DNA of 64,000 bases, from positions 5,620,501 to 5,684,500 of the forward strand of contig NC_013037.1 of NCBI RefSeq assembly GCF_000023125.1, read 5' to 3'. The stretch comes from Dyadobacter fermentans DSM 18053 (lineage in GTDB: Bacteria > Bacteroidota > Bacteroidia > Cytophagales > Spirosomataceae). Of the stretch, positions 50,282-58,013 are shown piece by piece. The notes under the pieces are model-generated. The model made no database searches and was not told the DNA's origin. It saw nothing but the letters and a program-made list of their open reading frames with translations. Within the stretch, counting starts at the first letter, position 1, and every line of letters begins with the position of its first letter. A program made the translations under genes and the position numbers.

Positions 50282-51013
50282 ATGAAGCATTCAACCCCAA
50301 AGATCCTTGCCGCACTGTTGTGTCTGTTAGCCATGATTACCAACAACGCAATGGCGGAAAACCCCGGAAAGAAAAAGGCAATCCGCGTGCTGCTGGTAGG
50401 CGGCGGCGCCTCGCACGATTTTGACCGGTGGTACAAGCAGGAAGATGTGCAAACGCTGCAAAAAGACGGCCTTGCCACGGTGGAGTACACCAGCGACCCG
50501 TCCACAATCCTGGGCAAGCTGAAAGACATCGACGTGCTGTACCTTTCCAACAACCAGCCCATTGCCGACAAAGCGACGCGAGAAGCCATTTTCGCATTCG
50601 TGGATGCTGGAAAGGGGCTGGTGCTGGCCCACCCTGCGCTTTGGTACAACTGGGCTGACTGGCCGGAATACAACCAGAAGCTCGTAGGCGGCGGCTCGAA
50701 AGGGCATGATAAATACGGGCCGTTTGAGGTAACCATTACCAATCAAAAGCACCCGGTGACAAAGGGTGTTCCGGCAAGCTTCAAGCTGGATGATGAGTTG
50801 TATTATTTCAAACCGGACGCGTCGGGAACGCCGATCGAGGTGCTGGCGACGGCCAAGGCGGAGACTTCGGACAAGGTGTTTCCCAGCATTTTTATTGTGA
50901 AATATCCGAAGGGAAGGATCGTCGGCATCGCATTGGGGCATGATGCCAAATCGCATACCATCGAACCTTATCAGACCCTGCTGCGCAATGCAGTCAAATG
51001 GGCATCCAACTAA
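50282..51013 (+). CDS. Secreted ThuA-domain protein
   Basis: A 243-residue exported protein with signal peptide ILAALLCLLAMITNNAMA. The ThuA (class I amidotransferase-like fold) core shows VLLVGGGASHDFDRWYKQED, VLYLSNNQPIADKATREA, GLVLAHPALWYNW and IVGIALGHDAKSH. ThuA was described in trehalose and disaccharide 3-keto metabolism of rhizobia; recent work links related proteins to 3-keto-glycoside handling. It follows the ThuA-to-azurin gene, giving two ThuA domains in one operon. The usual amidotransferase Cys is absent. Confidence 0.85.
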   Translation: MKHSTPKILAALLCLLAMITNNAMAENPGKKKAIRVLLVGGGASHDFDRWYKQEDVQTLQKDGLATVEYTSDPSTILGKLKDIDVLYLSNNQPIADKATREAIFAFVDAGKGLVLAHPALWYNWADWPEYNQKLVGGGSKGHDKYGPFEVTITNQKHPVTKGVPASFKLDDELYYFKPDASGTPIEVLATAKAETSDKVFPSIFIVKYPKGRIVGIALGHDAKSHTIEPYQTLLRNAVKWASN

Positions 51014-51020
51014 GCCCTTT

Positions 51021-51167
51021 TTCCTCGGGGTTGAAAACCCCGGGCCAAAAATGATCGAGCCGCTGGCTCTCCGCTTCCAGACGGCAAACGCCAGAGCCGG
51101 AGGCTCGAAAAAAACAAAGCAAATCAATCCATTTCTTAACCCCGCGTTTCAATCCGGGGGCTAAACA
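51021..51167. repeat. Composite palindromic repeat within the sugar operon
   Basis: CGGGGTTGAAAACCCCGGG (from 51026) at the left and CCCCGCGTTTCAATCCGGGG (from 51140) at the right flank an inner inverted repeat (GAGCCGCTGGCTCT at 51057-51070 with AGAGCCGGAGGCTC at 51093-51106). Such gggg-TTGAAAa-cccc palindromes recur in Bacteroidota intergenic regions. It fills the gap between the ThuA and Gfo/Idh/MocA genes. Confidence 0.6.
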
Positions 51168-51175
51168 AAGTAACA

Positions 51176-52294
51176 ATGAGCGACAAGCAAATCACAGTAG
51201 TTATCGTGGGTATGGGTTTCGGGAAGGAGTTTATCCCCATCTATCAGAGCCATCCGAATATCAAGGCGGTGGGGATTTGTACCCGCAGCAAACAAACCCG
51301 CGACGAGCTTACTGCCAAGTTCAATCTCGACCCTAACCTCGTTTTCGAGCATTTCGAAGACGTGCCCAAACGCGATGACGTGGACGCGATACACGTGGTA
51401 ACGCCCGTACCCGACCACGCCCGCATGACGCTCGCGTCTCTTAATGCCAACAAACATACCGCCTGCACCATTCCGATGGCGATGACCGTCGAGGATTGCA
51501 AGGCCATTGTGGAAGCCAAACGCCGCTCGGGTAAGGTGTATATGATGATGGAAACCGCATTGTACACCCGCGAATTTCTCTACGGCCTGAACCTCGCGCA
51601 AACCGGTCAGCTGGGCCGCATTCAGTTCGTGCGCGGCTCGCACATCCAGGATATGAGCATGGAAGGCTGGGGCGAATACTGGAAAGGTTACCCGCCGATG
51701 CTGAACGGCACGCACGCCATCTCCCCGCTTTTGAAAATCAATAATACCATTGCCGAAACGGTGGTTTGCCACGGCTCAGGCCGGTTGAGCGACGACCTCG
51801 CCAGCCGCTACGGATCGCCTTTCGCCGTGGAAACAGCCACATTCACATTGCGCGGTAGCGACGTGGTAGCCGAAGCAACCCGCTCGCTGTTCGACGTCGT
51901 GCGCCAGTACCGCGAGAGCTACGATGTGTACGGCACCAAAATGTCGTTTGAATGGGAGCAGTTGCAGGACGAGGAACACGTGATCTTCGATGGCGGCGAA
52001 AATGCATCGCGCATCAATGTACCGGATACTGACGAGCTGCTCATCGAGCCGATCAAGCACTTCACGAAGCGCGAGAAGATCGACGATCCGAACCACGTGT
52101 CGTTCCTCCAAGGTGCCGGTCACGGCGGATCGCACCCGCATTTGGTACAGGAGTTTGTGGCGGCGATTGTCGAAGGCCGGGATTCTGCTGTGGATGCGGC
52201 ATTGGCTGCCAACTACACCTGCGCGGGCATTTGCGCACACGAGTCGGCCATGAAAGGCGGTATCCGCGTCGACGTCCCGAGTTTTGAAGAATAG
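51176..52294 (+). CDS. Gfo/Idh/MocA-family oxidoreductase lacking the EKP motif
   Basis: A 372-residue NAD(P)-dependent sugar oxidoreductase. The Rossmann motif is VIVGMGFGKEF. The usual catalytic E-K-P after beta-5 is replaced by TIPMAMT, so the conserved Lys is absent; other members with a PMAMT motif exist, and some Gfo/Idh/MocA proteins act as glycosidases or lyases through an NAD-dependent redox trick. The C-terminal domain includes GSHIQDMSMEGW and GTHAISPLL with the His where the general base is expected. Context with ThuA, epimerase and the copper dehydrogenase supports 3-keto-sugar chemistry. Confidence 0.85.
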   Translation: MSDKQITVVIVGMGFGKEFIPIYQSHPNIKAVGICTRSKQTRDELTAKFNLDPNLVFEHFEDVPKRDDVDAIHVVTPVPDHARMTLASLNANKHTACTIPMAMTVEDCKAIVEAKRRSGKVYMMMETALYTREFLYGLNLAQTGQLGRIQFVRGSHIQDMSMEGWGEYWKGYPPMLNGTHAISPLLKINNTIAETVVCHGSGRLSDDLASRYGSPFAVETATFTLRGSDVVAEATRSLFDVVRQYRESYDVYGTKMSFEWEQLQDEEHVIFDGGENASRINVPDTDELLIEPIKHFTKREKIDDPNHVSFLQGAGHGGSHPHLVQEFVAAIVEGRDSAVDAALAANYTCAGICAHESAMKGGIRVDVPSFEE

Positions 52295-52306
52295 TGATCA
52301 TTCATA

Positions 52307-52336
52307 AAAAAGCCAGGCCTCAAAACCTGGCTTTTT
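52307..52336 (+). terminator. Terminator inside the sugar locus
   Basis: AAAAAGCCAGG pairs with CCTGGCTTTTT across an eight-base loop, 12 bases after the Gfo/Idh/MocA stop. It separates the SusCD-to-oxidoreductase unit from the epimerase-to-GH5 unit. Confidence 0.8.
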
Positions 52337-52353
52337 GCTAAACCTGAACCCTT

Positions 52354-53226
52354 ATGTTATTCGGAGCCAGCACATTCATCTGGGTATCCCCGTTTTCGAC
52401 GGACAATATAGACCTGCTTACCAAGGTCAAAAACATGGGCTACGACATCATTGAAATAGCCGTGGAAGACACCCGCATTATCGACTGGAAGCTCATCAAA
52501 GACACCGCCCGTGACCTCGACCTGAAAATCACCATCAGCGGTGCATTCGGGCCGGAGCGCGACATTTCCAGCACCGATCCCGCATTCCGGGAGATTGGAA
52601 AACAGTACATTATCGATTGCATCCGCATTGCCGAGCAAATGGATAGCCCTGTTTTTGGCGGCCCGGTATATTCGGCCGTCGGCAAAACGCGCATCGTTTC
52701 GGAAGAGCAAAAGAAGCAGGAGCGTGCGTGGTGTGTGGATATTCTAAAAGAAGTAAGTCAAGTCGCCGGGGATTGCGGGGTAACACTCGGTTTGGAGCCT
52801 TTGAACCGCTTTGAAACCGACATGGTGAACACGGTGGACCAGGCATTGTCGATCCTGGATGAGGTGGGTAGCCCGCATTTGAAAATCGTGCTCGATACTT
52901 TCCATTCCAATATCGAGGAAAAAGATATTCCGGCCACAGTCAGGAAAATCGGGAAAGATCTGCTTTGTCATGTACAAGGCAACGAAAGCGATCGCGGCAC
53001 GCCCGGCACCGGCCACCTAGAATGGCAAGGCATCCAGGAAGCGCTCACCGACATCGGTTACGACGGTGCGGTGGTGATCGAAACCTTCGGACAACCCTCC
53101 AAAGAACTCGCGCGCGCTGCTTGCATCTGGCGGCCGTTGGCCAACAGCGCCGATGAGCTGGCCACAGAAGGGCTCGCTTTTTACAAGAAATTGTTTGTTC
53201 CAACACATTCTACCGTCAATGCGTAA
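52354..53226 (+). CDS. Sugar isomerase/epimerase, D-tagatose/psicose 3-epimerase-like
   Basis: A 290-residue TIM barrel of the xylose isomerase-like (AP endonuclease 2) family. The four metal ligands typical of ketose 3-epimerases are visible: Glu in LGLEPLNRFETD, Asp and His in KIVLDTFHSNIEE, His in LLCHVQGNESDRGTPGTGHLEW, and Glu in VVIETFG. This suggests C3 epimerisation of ketoses or 3-keto sugars. It overlaps the next gene by eight bases, so the two are co-translated. Confidence 0.85.
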   Translation: MLFGASTFIWVSPFSTDNIDLLTKVKNMGYDIIEIAVEDTRIIDWKLIKDTARDLDLKITISGAFGPERDISSTDPAFREIGKQYIIDCIRIAEQMDSPVFGGPVYSAVGKTRIVSEEQKKQERAWCVDILKEVSQVAGDCGVTLGLEPLNRFETDMVNTVDQALSILDEVGSPHLKIVLDTFHSNIEEKDIPATVRKIGKDLLCHVQGNESDRGTPGTGHLEWQGIQEALTDIGYDGAVVIETFGQPSKELARAACIWRPLANSADELATEGLAFYKKLFVPTHSTVNA

Positions 53227-55294
53227 AATCCTGTTTGTTTTCTTGTCAATGGTAGGGCTAAACCTGCAAGCGCAGGTGCCGGTTGATCTGAAAGGTTTTG
53301 ACAAGAAAAGCGGCGTCCAGGCGACTGTCAGCGGCGCCATGCTGGACATCGAATGGCCTGCCGGCAATGCGGAAACGGCAAAAGTTTCCATTGATTTGAA
53401 CAAGTCCAACCCGCTGATCGGCAGCCTGGGCATTGGGACTAAGGAAAAACAGTACACCATCGCTCAAAACCTCGATCCGGCCATTATCCTCACCGTAGGC
53501 AAGCGGGACCTCGTGTCGCAGAACGGCTGGAATATTTTCTTTGACAAAACCGCCTACCAGAAATACCAGAGCTACGCCGTGAAGCTCGATAAAACGGACG
53601 TAAAAGTGGCCAGTAACGGCTCCCGTACCGAAATTACGGTCAATGGCGCCAAGGCCGGACCATTCTCGGGTGCTATTCAATTTACATTATACAACGGCAG
53701 CCCGCTGATGAACGTGGCTGCGGTGATGACCACCAATGTCGATTCGCTGGCCGTGATTTACGATATGGGCCTCACTTCCCGAGATACGCCGTGGCAGAAG
53801 CTCTTCTGGGCCGATACGGAGGATTTCATGCGGAATGCGGCAGTGACCCAAATGGATACCGTTGAGATGATGGCCGTGAAATACCGTACGATCATCGGTC
53901 AGGGCAAGGAGGGCAACCTCGCGGTGTTCCCCGCACCGCACCAGTATTTTTATCCGCTGGATAATTGCTACAACCTCGAACACATTTGGTATGGAGAGAA
54001 TTATCGCAACCTGCTGCCGGGCTTTGGTATCGGCATTCGCCATGATCTGCTCGGCGACCGTCGTTGGGTGCCGTGGTTCAATGCGCCTCCGGGTACGCAG
54101 CAGCGGTACAATTTCTTCTGCCTGCTGAGCCGGGGAAGGGATGGTAAAGTGCTGGAAAATGTGAAGGCATTCACACATTCTGATAAGTATGAGCCGATTC
54201 CGGGTTATTACACCATGTCCAGCCACTTCCATCAGGAGCATGTGGATGATGTGCTCACGCGCAAGCCGCTACCGGACATGCCGGGTTTTGTGAAAGCATT
54301 CCGCAACACGGGCGTGAACATTGTGCATTTGGCCGAGTTCCACGGTCCGGGTAGCCCGCGTGGACCGGAGGCTAAACGGTGGCCGGAGCTGAAAATGATG
54401 TTTGCAGAATGCGAACGACTTTCGGGCGGTAACTTTTTGCTGCTGCCGGGCGAAGAACCTAACAACTTCTTTGGAGGGCATTGGATGAATATTTTTCCAA
54501 AACCGGTTTACTGGCTTATGTCGCGGGAAAAGGACCAGCCATTCGTCGAAAACCATCCTGAATACGGCAAAGTATACCGCATAGGCAACAAGGAGGAAAT
54601 GCAAAAGCTGCTCGAAATGGAAAACGGCCTCGCCTGGACGGCACACGCGCGTACCAAAGGCTCCACCGGCTTTCCCGACAAGCATAAGGATGAAGCCTTC
54701 TTTAAATCGGACCATTTCCTGGGCGCGGCCTGGAAAGCCATGCCGGCCGACTTATCACAGCCTAAACTCGGCAAACGCGTGCTCGACCTGATGGACGATA
54801 TGGCTAACTGGGGCTACAAAAAGAACGTCCTCGCCGAAGCGGACCTGTTCCGTATTGAGCCAAACTATGAACTTTACGGCCATTTAAACGTCAACTACCT
54901 GCAACTCGACCAGCTTCCGAAATTTGAAGACGGCTGGCAACCGGTGCTGGACGCGATGCGGAAGGGAAAGTTCTTCGTAACAACCGGTGAAGTGCTGATA
55001 CCGACCTTTAAAGTGAACAACGCAGCCGCAGGAGAAACCACAAAGCCCGACGCGAAAGGCAATGTGGAAATCACCCTCGATGCCAAATGGACTTTCCCGC
55101 TCAATCGCGCAGAAGTGATCTCCGGCGATGGGAAGGAAGTTTTTCACGACATCATTAATTTGAGCGACACACAAGCTTTCGGTCAGAAGAGTTTTAAATT
55201 TACCCAAAACCTGAAAGGCCGGAAATGGCTGCGGGTAGAACTCTGGGACGTAGCCGCCAATGGCGCATTTACCCAGATCATTTGGCTCGAATAA
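53219..55294 (+). CDS. Exported protein with PHP-like metal-binding motifs, function unknown
   Basis: A 691-residue secreted protein with signal peptide KILFVFLSMVGLNLQAQ. The first 300 residues are strand-rich and non-catalytic in appearance. From about residue 340 several His/Glu motifs resemble a PHP-type metallohydrolase barrel: SSHFHQEHVDD, VHLAEFHGPG, LLLPGEEPNN, FGGHWMN, and GLAWTAHARTKGS. The last 80 residues are an Ig-like strand domain. No family name is given. ATG at 53219 is chosen since the signal peptide begins there. It lies between the epimerase and GH43 genes, consistent with action on a periplasmic sugar or phosphoester. Confidence 0.6.
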   Translation: MRKILFVFLSMVGLNLQAQVPVDLKGFDKKSGVQATVSGAMLDIEWPAGNAETAKVSIDLNKSNPLIGSLGIGTKEKQYTIAQNLDPAIILTVGKRDLVSQNGWNIFFDKTAYQKYQSYAVKLDKTDVKVASNGSRTEITVNGAKAGPFSGAIQFTLYNGSPLMNVAAVMTTNVDSLAVIYDMGLTSRDTPWQKLFWADTEDFMRNAAVTQMDTVEMMAVKYRTIIGQGKEGNLAVFPAPHQYFYPLDNCYNLEHIWYGENYRNLLPGFGIGIRHDLLGDRRWVPWFNAPPGTQQRYNFFCLLSRGRDGKVLENVKAFTHSDKYEPIPGYYTMSSHFHQEHVDDVLTRKPLPDMPGFVKAFRNTGVNIVHLAEFHGPGSPRGPEAKRWPELKMMFAECERLSGGNFLLLPGEEPNNFFGGHWMNIFPKPVYWLMSREKDQPFVENHPEYGKVYRIGNKEEMQKLLEMENGLAWTAHARTKGSTGFPDKHKDEAFFKSDHFLGAAWKAMPADLSQPKLGKRVLDLMDDMANWGYKKNVLAEADLFRIEPNYELYGHLNVNYLQLDQLPKFEDGWQPVLDAMRKGKFFVTTGEVLIPTFKVNNAAAGETTKPDAKGNVEITLDAKWTFPLNRAEVISGDGKEVFHDIINLSDTQAFGQKSFKFTQNLKGRKWLRVELWDVAANGAFTQIIWLE

Positions 55295-55315
55295 CGATAT
55301 TAAACCGAAACAAGA

Positions 55316-56341
55316 ATGATTAAGCCGCTCTTATCACTACTATTATCCGCCATGCTCACCGGCCTCGGTCCGGGCGATAGAGAATACAAAAACCCCGTTT
55401 TCGAACCCATTCTCGCCGACCCGACGGTGGTGAAGGCCGACGACGGCTACTTTTACGCCTACGGAACGCAGGACGATTGGGGTGACGGTAACGGCTCGCG
55501 GCTCATTCCGATCGTCCGTTCGAAAGACCTCGTGCATTGGGATTATGTGAAGGAAGCATTTACAACCAAGCCGGCATGGAAGGAAAAAGGGGGTATTTGG
55601 GCGCCTGATGTCGTGAAAGTGAATGGTAAATACCACATGTATTACGCTTACTCCACCTGGGGTGACGTGAACCCCGGCGTTGGCCTGGCCATTGCCGAAT
55701 CGCCCGCGGGGCCGTTTGTGGATCAGGGAAAGCTGTTCAACAGCGCGGACGTGGAAGTGCCGAATTCGATCGACCCGTTTTACCTCGAAGCGGATGGTAA
55801 AAAATATGTTTTCTGGGGAAGTTTCAGCGATAAACCTACACAGGGGACTTACGGCGTGGAGCTTTCGGCTGATGGCAAAACCGTGCCCGATTTGTCCAAA
55901 AAATTCAAAATAGCGGCAGGCGATTTCGAAGCTGTAATGATACAGAAAAAAGGCGATTACTATTACTTCCTGGGCTCGAAGGGGAGCTGCTGCGAATTTG
56001 AAAAGAGTAAATACCATGTGCGGGTGGGCCGTTCCAAATCTATTTTCGGGCCGTTTCTGGATCAGGAAGGCATGGATTTGAAGGAACGCGGCACGGGCAC
56101 ACTGTTGCTCCAAGGCAATGATGTGTACGCCGGTCCGGGGCACAATGCGCGCTGGATGACCGACGATGCCGGCACCGACTGGCTGCTATACCACGCCATC
56201 CCGAAATCGGAACCGCGGGTATCCACCGGCGCCAACCGCCGGGTGCTGATGCTCGACAAACTGACCTGGAAAAATGGCTGGCCGGAAATTTCCAATGCAG
56301 AACCAAGCTTAGAAAACCGGCCTGCGCCCCTTTTTAAATAA
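55316..56341 (+). CDS. Glycoside hydrolase family 43
   Basis: A 341-residue exported five-bladed propeller. The catalytic triad is D35 (ILADPTVV, general base), D153 (NSIDPFYL, pKa modulator) and E205 (GDFEAVMI, general acid). GGIWAPDVVKVNGKYHMYYA is the usual second blade. The closest types are arabinanases (endo-1,5-alpha-L-arabinosidase and relatives), but the specificity is not certain. A signal segment (LLSLLLSAMLTGLG) is present. It follows the PHP-like gene by 21 bases. Confidence 0.92.
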   Translation: MIKPLLSLLLSAMLTGLGPGDREYKNPVFEPILADPTVVKADDGYFYAYGTQDDWGDGNGSRLIPIVRSKDLVHWDYVKEAFTTKPAWKEKGGIWAPDVVKVNGKYHMYYAYSTWGDVNPGVGLAIAESPAGPFVDQGKLFNSADVEVPNSIDPFYLEADGKKYVFWGSFSDKPTQGTYGVELSADGKTVPDLSKKFKIAAGDFEAVMIQKKGDYYYFLGSKGSCCEFEKSKYHVRVGRSKSIFGPFLDQEGMDLKERGTGTLLLQGNDVYAGPGHNARWMTDDAGTDWLLYHAIPKSEPRVSTGANRRVLMLDKLTWKNGWPEISNAEPSLENRPAPLFK

Positions 56342-56362
56342 CTTAACCAATTCTAACACCTG

Positions 56363-57529
56363 ATGAAATTGTTAAAAACGACGATCTGGGCTGTTGCGGC
56401 CTGCCTCATGTTGCAGAACTGCGCCAAGAAAGCCGACGATCAAAAAGAAGAAGCCGCTGCACAGGAACAAGCCGGCCGCGAAATATGGACCAAGGAGCAA
56501 GCCAAGGAATGGTATGCCAAACAAGGCTGGCTCGTAGGCGCCGACTTCCTGCCGAGCACGGCCATCAACCAGCTCGAAATGTTCCAGGCGGAGTCGTTCG
56601 ACACCACTACCATTGACAAAGAGCTCGGCTGGGCCGAAAACATCGGCATGAACACCATGCGCGTTTATCTGCACGACCTGCTGTTTGAGCAGGATTCGGC
56701 AGGTTTCATCAAACGCCTGGATACCTTCCTGGACATCAGCAAAAAGCACAATATCAAGCCAATGCTCGTGCTGTTCGATTCCTGCTGGGACCCGTTCCCA
56801 AAACTGGGCAAGCAGCGCGATCCGAAACCCGGCGTGCATAATTCGGGATGGGTACAAAGCCCAGGCTTCGATGCATTGAAGGACAGCACGCAATACCCGC
56901 GACTAGAAAGGTATGTAAAAGGAACCATCGCCGCATTCGCGAACGACGACCGCGTGCTGATGTGGGACATCTGGAATGAGCCGGATAACACCAACAACAG
57001 CTCTTACGGCAAAGTGGAACTGCCCAATAAAGTGGATTATGTGCTTCCGTTGATGGTTAAATCCTTCGAATGGGCCCGCTCGGTAAATCCTTCACAGCCT
57101 TTGTCGGCAGGTGTGTGGGCCGGTGACTGGTCTACGCCGGAGACTTTGAAGCCGATAGAAAAAGCGCAGATCGAGCAGTCGGATGTGATCACATTCCACA
57201 ACTATGAAAATGCGCAGGAGTTTGAAAAACGCATCAAATGGTTGCAGCAATACGACCGCCCGATGATCTGCACGGAATACATGTCTCGCGGGAACGGCAG
57301 CTTCTTCGAAGGTTCATTGCCCGTTGCAAAAAAATACAACGTAGGCGCGATCAACTGGGGCCTGGTGGATGGCAAATCCCAAACCATTTATCCTTGGGAC
57401 AGCTGGAAAAAGACCTACACCAAGGAACCCGACCTATGGTTCCACGACATTTTCCGCAAAGACGGCACGCCGTACAAGCAGGCTGAGGTGGATTTGATTA
57501 AGAAGCTGACCAGCGAAAAAAGCAGCTAA
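56363..57529 (+). CDS. GH5-like (clan A) glycoside hydrolase lipoprotein
   Basis: A 388-residue surface or periplasmic lipoprotein (lipobox MLQNC, Cys20). The TIM-barrel catalytic Glu are E206 in MWDIWNEPDN (acid/base) and E305 in PMICTEYMSRG (nucleophile), 99 residues apart, as usual for clan A. GADFLPSTAINQLEMFQ near the start resembles the 1,4-beta-xylanase/cellulase-annotated GH5-related proteins of Bacteroidota. Substrate is not certain. It closes the locus before a terminator. Confidence 0.88.
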   Translation: MKLLKTTIWAVAACLMLQNCAKKADDQKEEAAAQEQAGREIWTKEQAKEWYAKQGWLVGADFLPSTAINQLEMFQAESFDTTTIDKELGWAENIGMNTMRVYLHDLLFEQDSAGFIKRLDTFLDISKKHNIKPMLVLFDSCWDPFPKLGKQRDPKPGVHNSGWVQSPGFDALKDSTQYPRLERYVKGTIAAFANDDRVLMWDIWNEPDNTNNSSYGKVELPNKVDYVLPLMVKSFEWARSVNPSQPLSAGVWAGDWSTPETLKPIEKAQIEQSDVITFHNYENAQEFEKRIKWLQQYDRPMICTEYMSRGNGSFFEGSLPVAKKYNVGAINWGLVDGKSQTIYPWDSWKKTYTKEPDLWFHDIFRKDGTPYKQAEVDLIKKLTSEKSS

Positions 57530-57549
57530 AAGTAACTTCAAAATACAGG

Positions 57550-57573
57550 CAGCCCGGAAGCAATTCCGGGCTG
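57550..57573. terminator. Terminator after the GH5-like gene
   Basis: CAGCCCGGA pairs perfectly with TCCGGGCTG across a six-base loop, followed by TTTTGTT. It lies between the GH5-like gene and the end of a convergent small gene. Confidence 0.8.
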
Positions 57574-57578
57574 TTTTG

Positions 57579-57740
57579 TTAGTGCTCCTGTTTTTGACGA
57601 ATGTAAGCTGATTCCAAAAGAGTCTTTAAAAGGAACCTGTTCATATCCCGACCAAGTTCTTCGGAATTAGCATATATGCCTTTGAGTGGCTGTGGTTTAA
57701 AATCTTGTCTTTTCTTTGCCTGTGTTTTCATCTTCATCAT
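57579..57740 (-). CDS. Small 53-residue protein after a DUF6934 remnant
   Basis: Start ATG at 57740 and stop TAA at 57579-57581. The basic N-terminal half (KMKTQAKKRQDFKPQPLKG) is followed by a helical half (SEELGRDMNRFLLKTLLESA). It follows, by eight bases, the stop of a DUF6934-like fragment on the same strand. The arrangement repeats the DUF6934-plus-small-protein order at 3.5-4.2 kb, although the two small proteins do not align clearly. Function unknown. Confidence 0.55.
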   Translation of the reverse strand: MMKMKTQAKKRQDFKPQPLKGIYANSEELGRDMNRFLLKTLLESAYIRQKQEH

Positions 57741-57748
57741 ATTTTAAG

Positions 57749-57904
57749 TTAAAACCGACTGGTAACGAAGAAATATTGATAGGACTGGTTGGGTTCAAAC
57801 GGCTCACGCTTGCCGTTGTCACTTGTGATGCTCCTTGCGGTGTAATGCCACAACGTTACGTATTCCACCCTCGCGCTACCAAATCCGTTTATCAGACGGT
57901 CACT
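57749..57904 (-). pseudogene. C-terminal remnant of a DUF6934 gene
   Basis: A 51-codon open stretch without start codon ends in TAA at 57749-57751. Its end, KREPFEPNQSYQYFFVTSRF, shares FEPNQSY and the pattern Y-x-x-F with the intact DUF6934 protein at 3718-4158, and GFGSARVEYVT sits where that protein has GNSRSRNRLY. In-frame TAA lies directly upstream and the frame before it continues in another register, so the 5' part is lost or frameshifted. The remaining bases to 58013 hold no supported feature. Confidence 0.55.
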
Positions 57905-58013
57905 TTATTTTCAAAACCCTCATAGAAGCGAACTACAACTTTAAACTTTACTTCTACAACCTGTTACCTACACCACATTTGAACGTCTAAATGCATAAAC
58001 TACTAAACGGTTT

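Noticed and set aside
57716..57925. A 69-codon plus-strand frame between GH5-like and T9SS genes
   Set aside because: It is antisense to the DUF6934 remnant, whose minus-strand reading matches the intact DUF6934 end.
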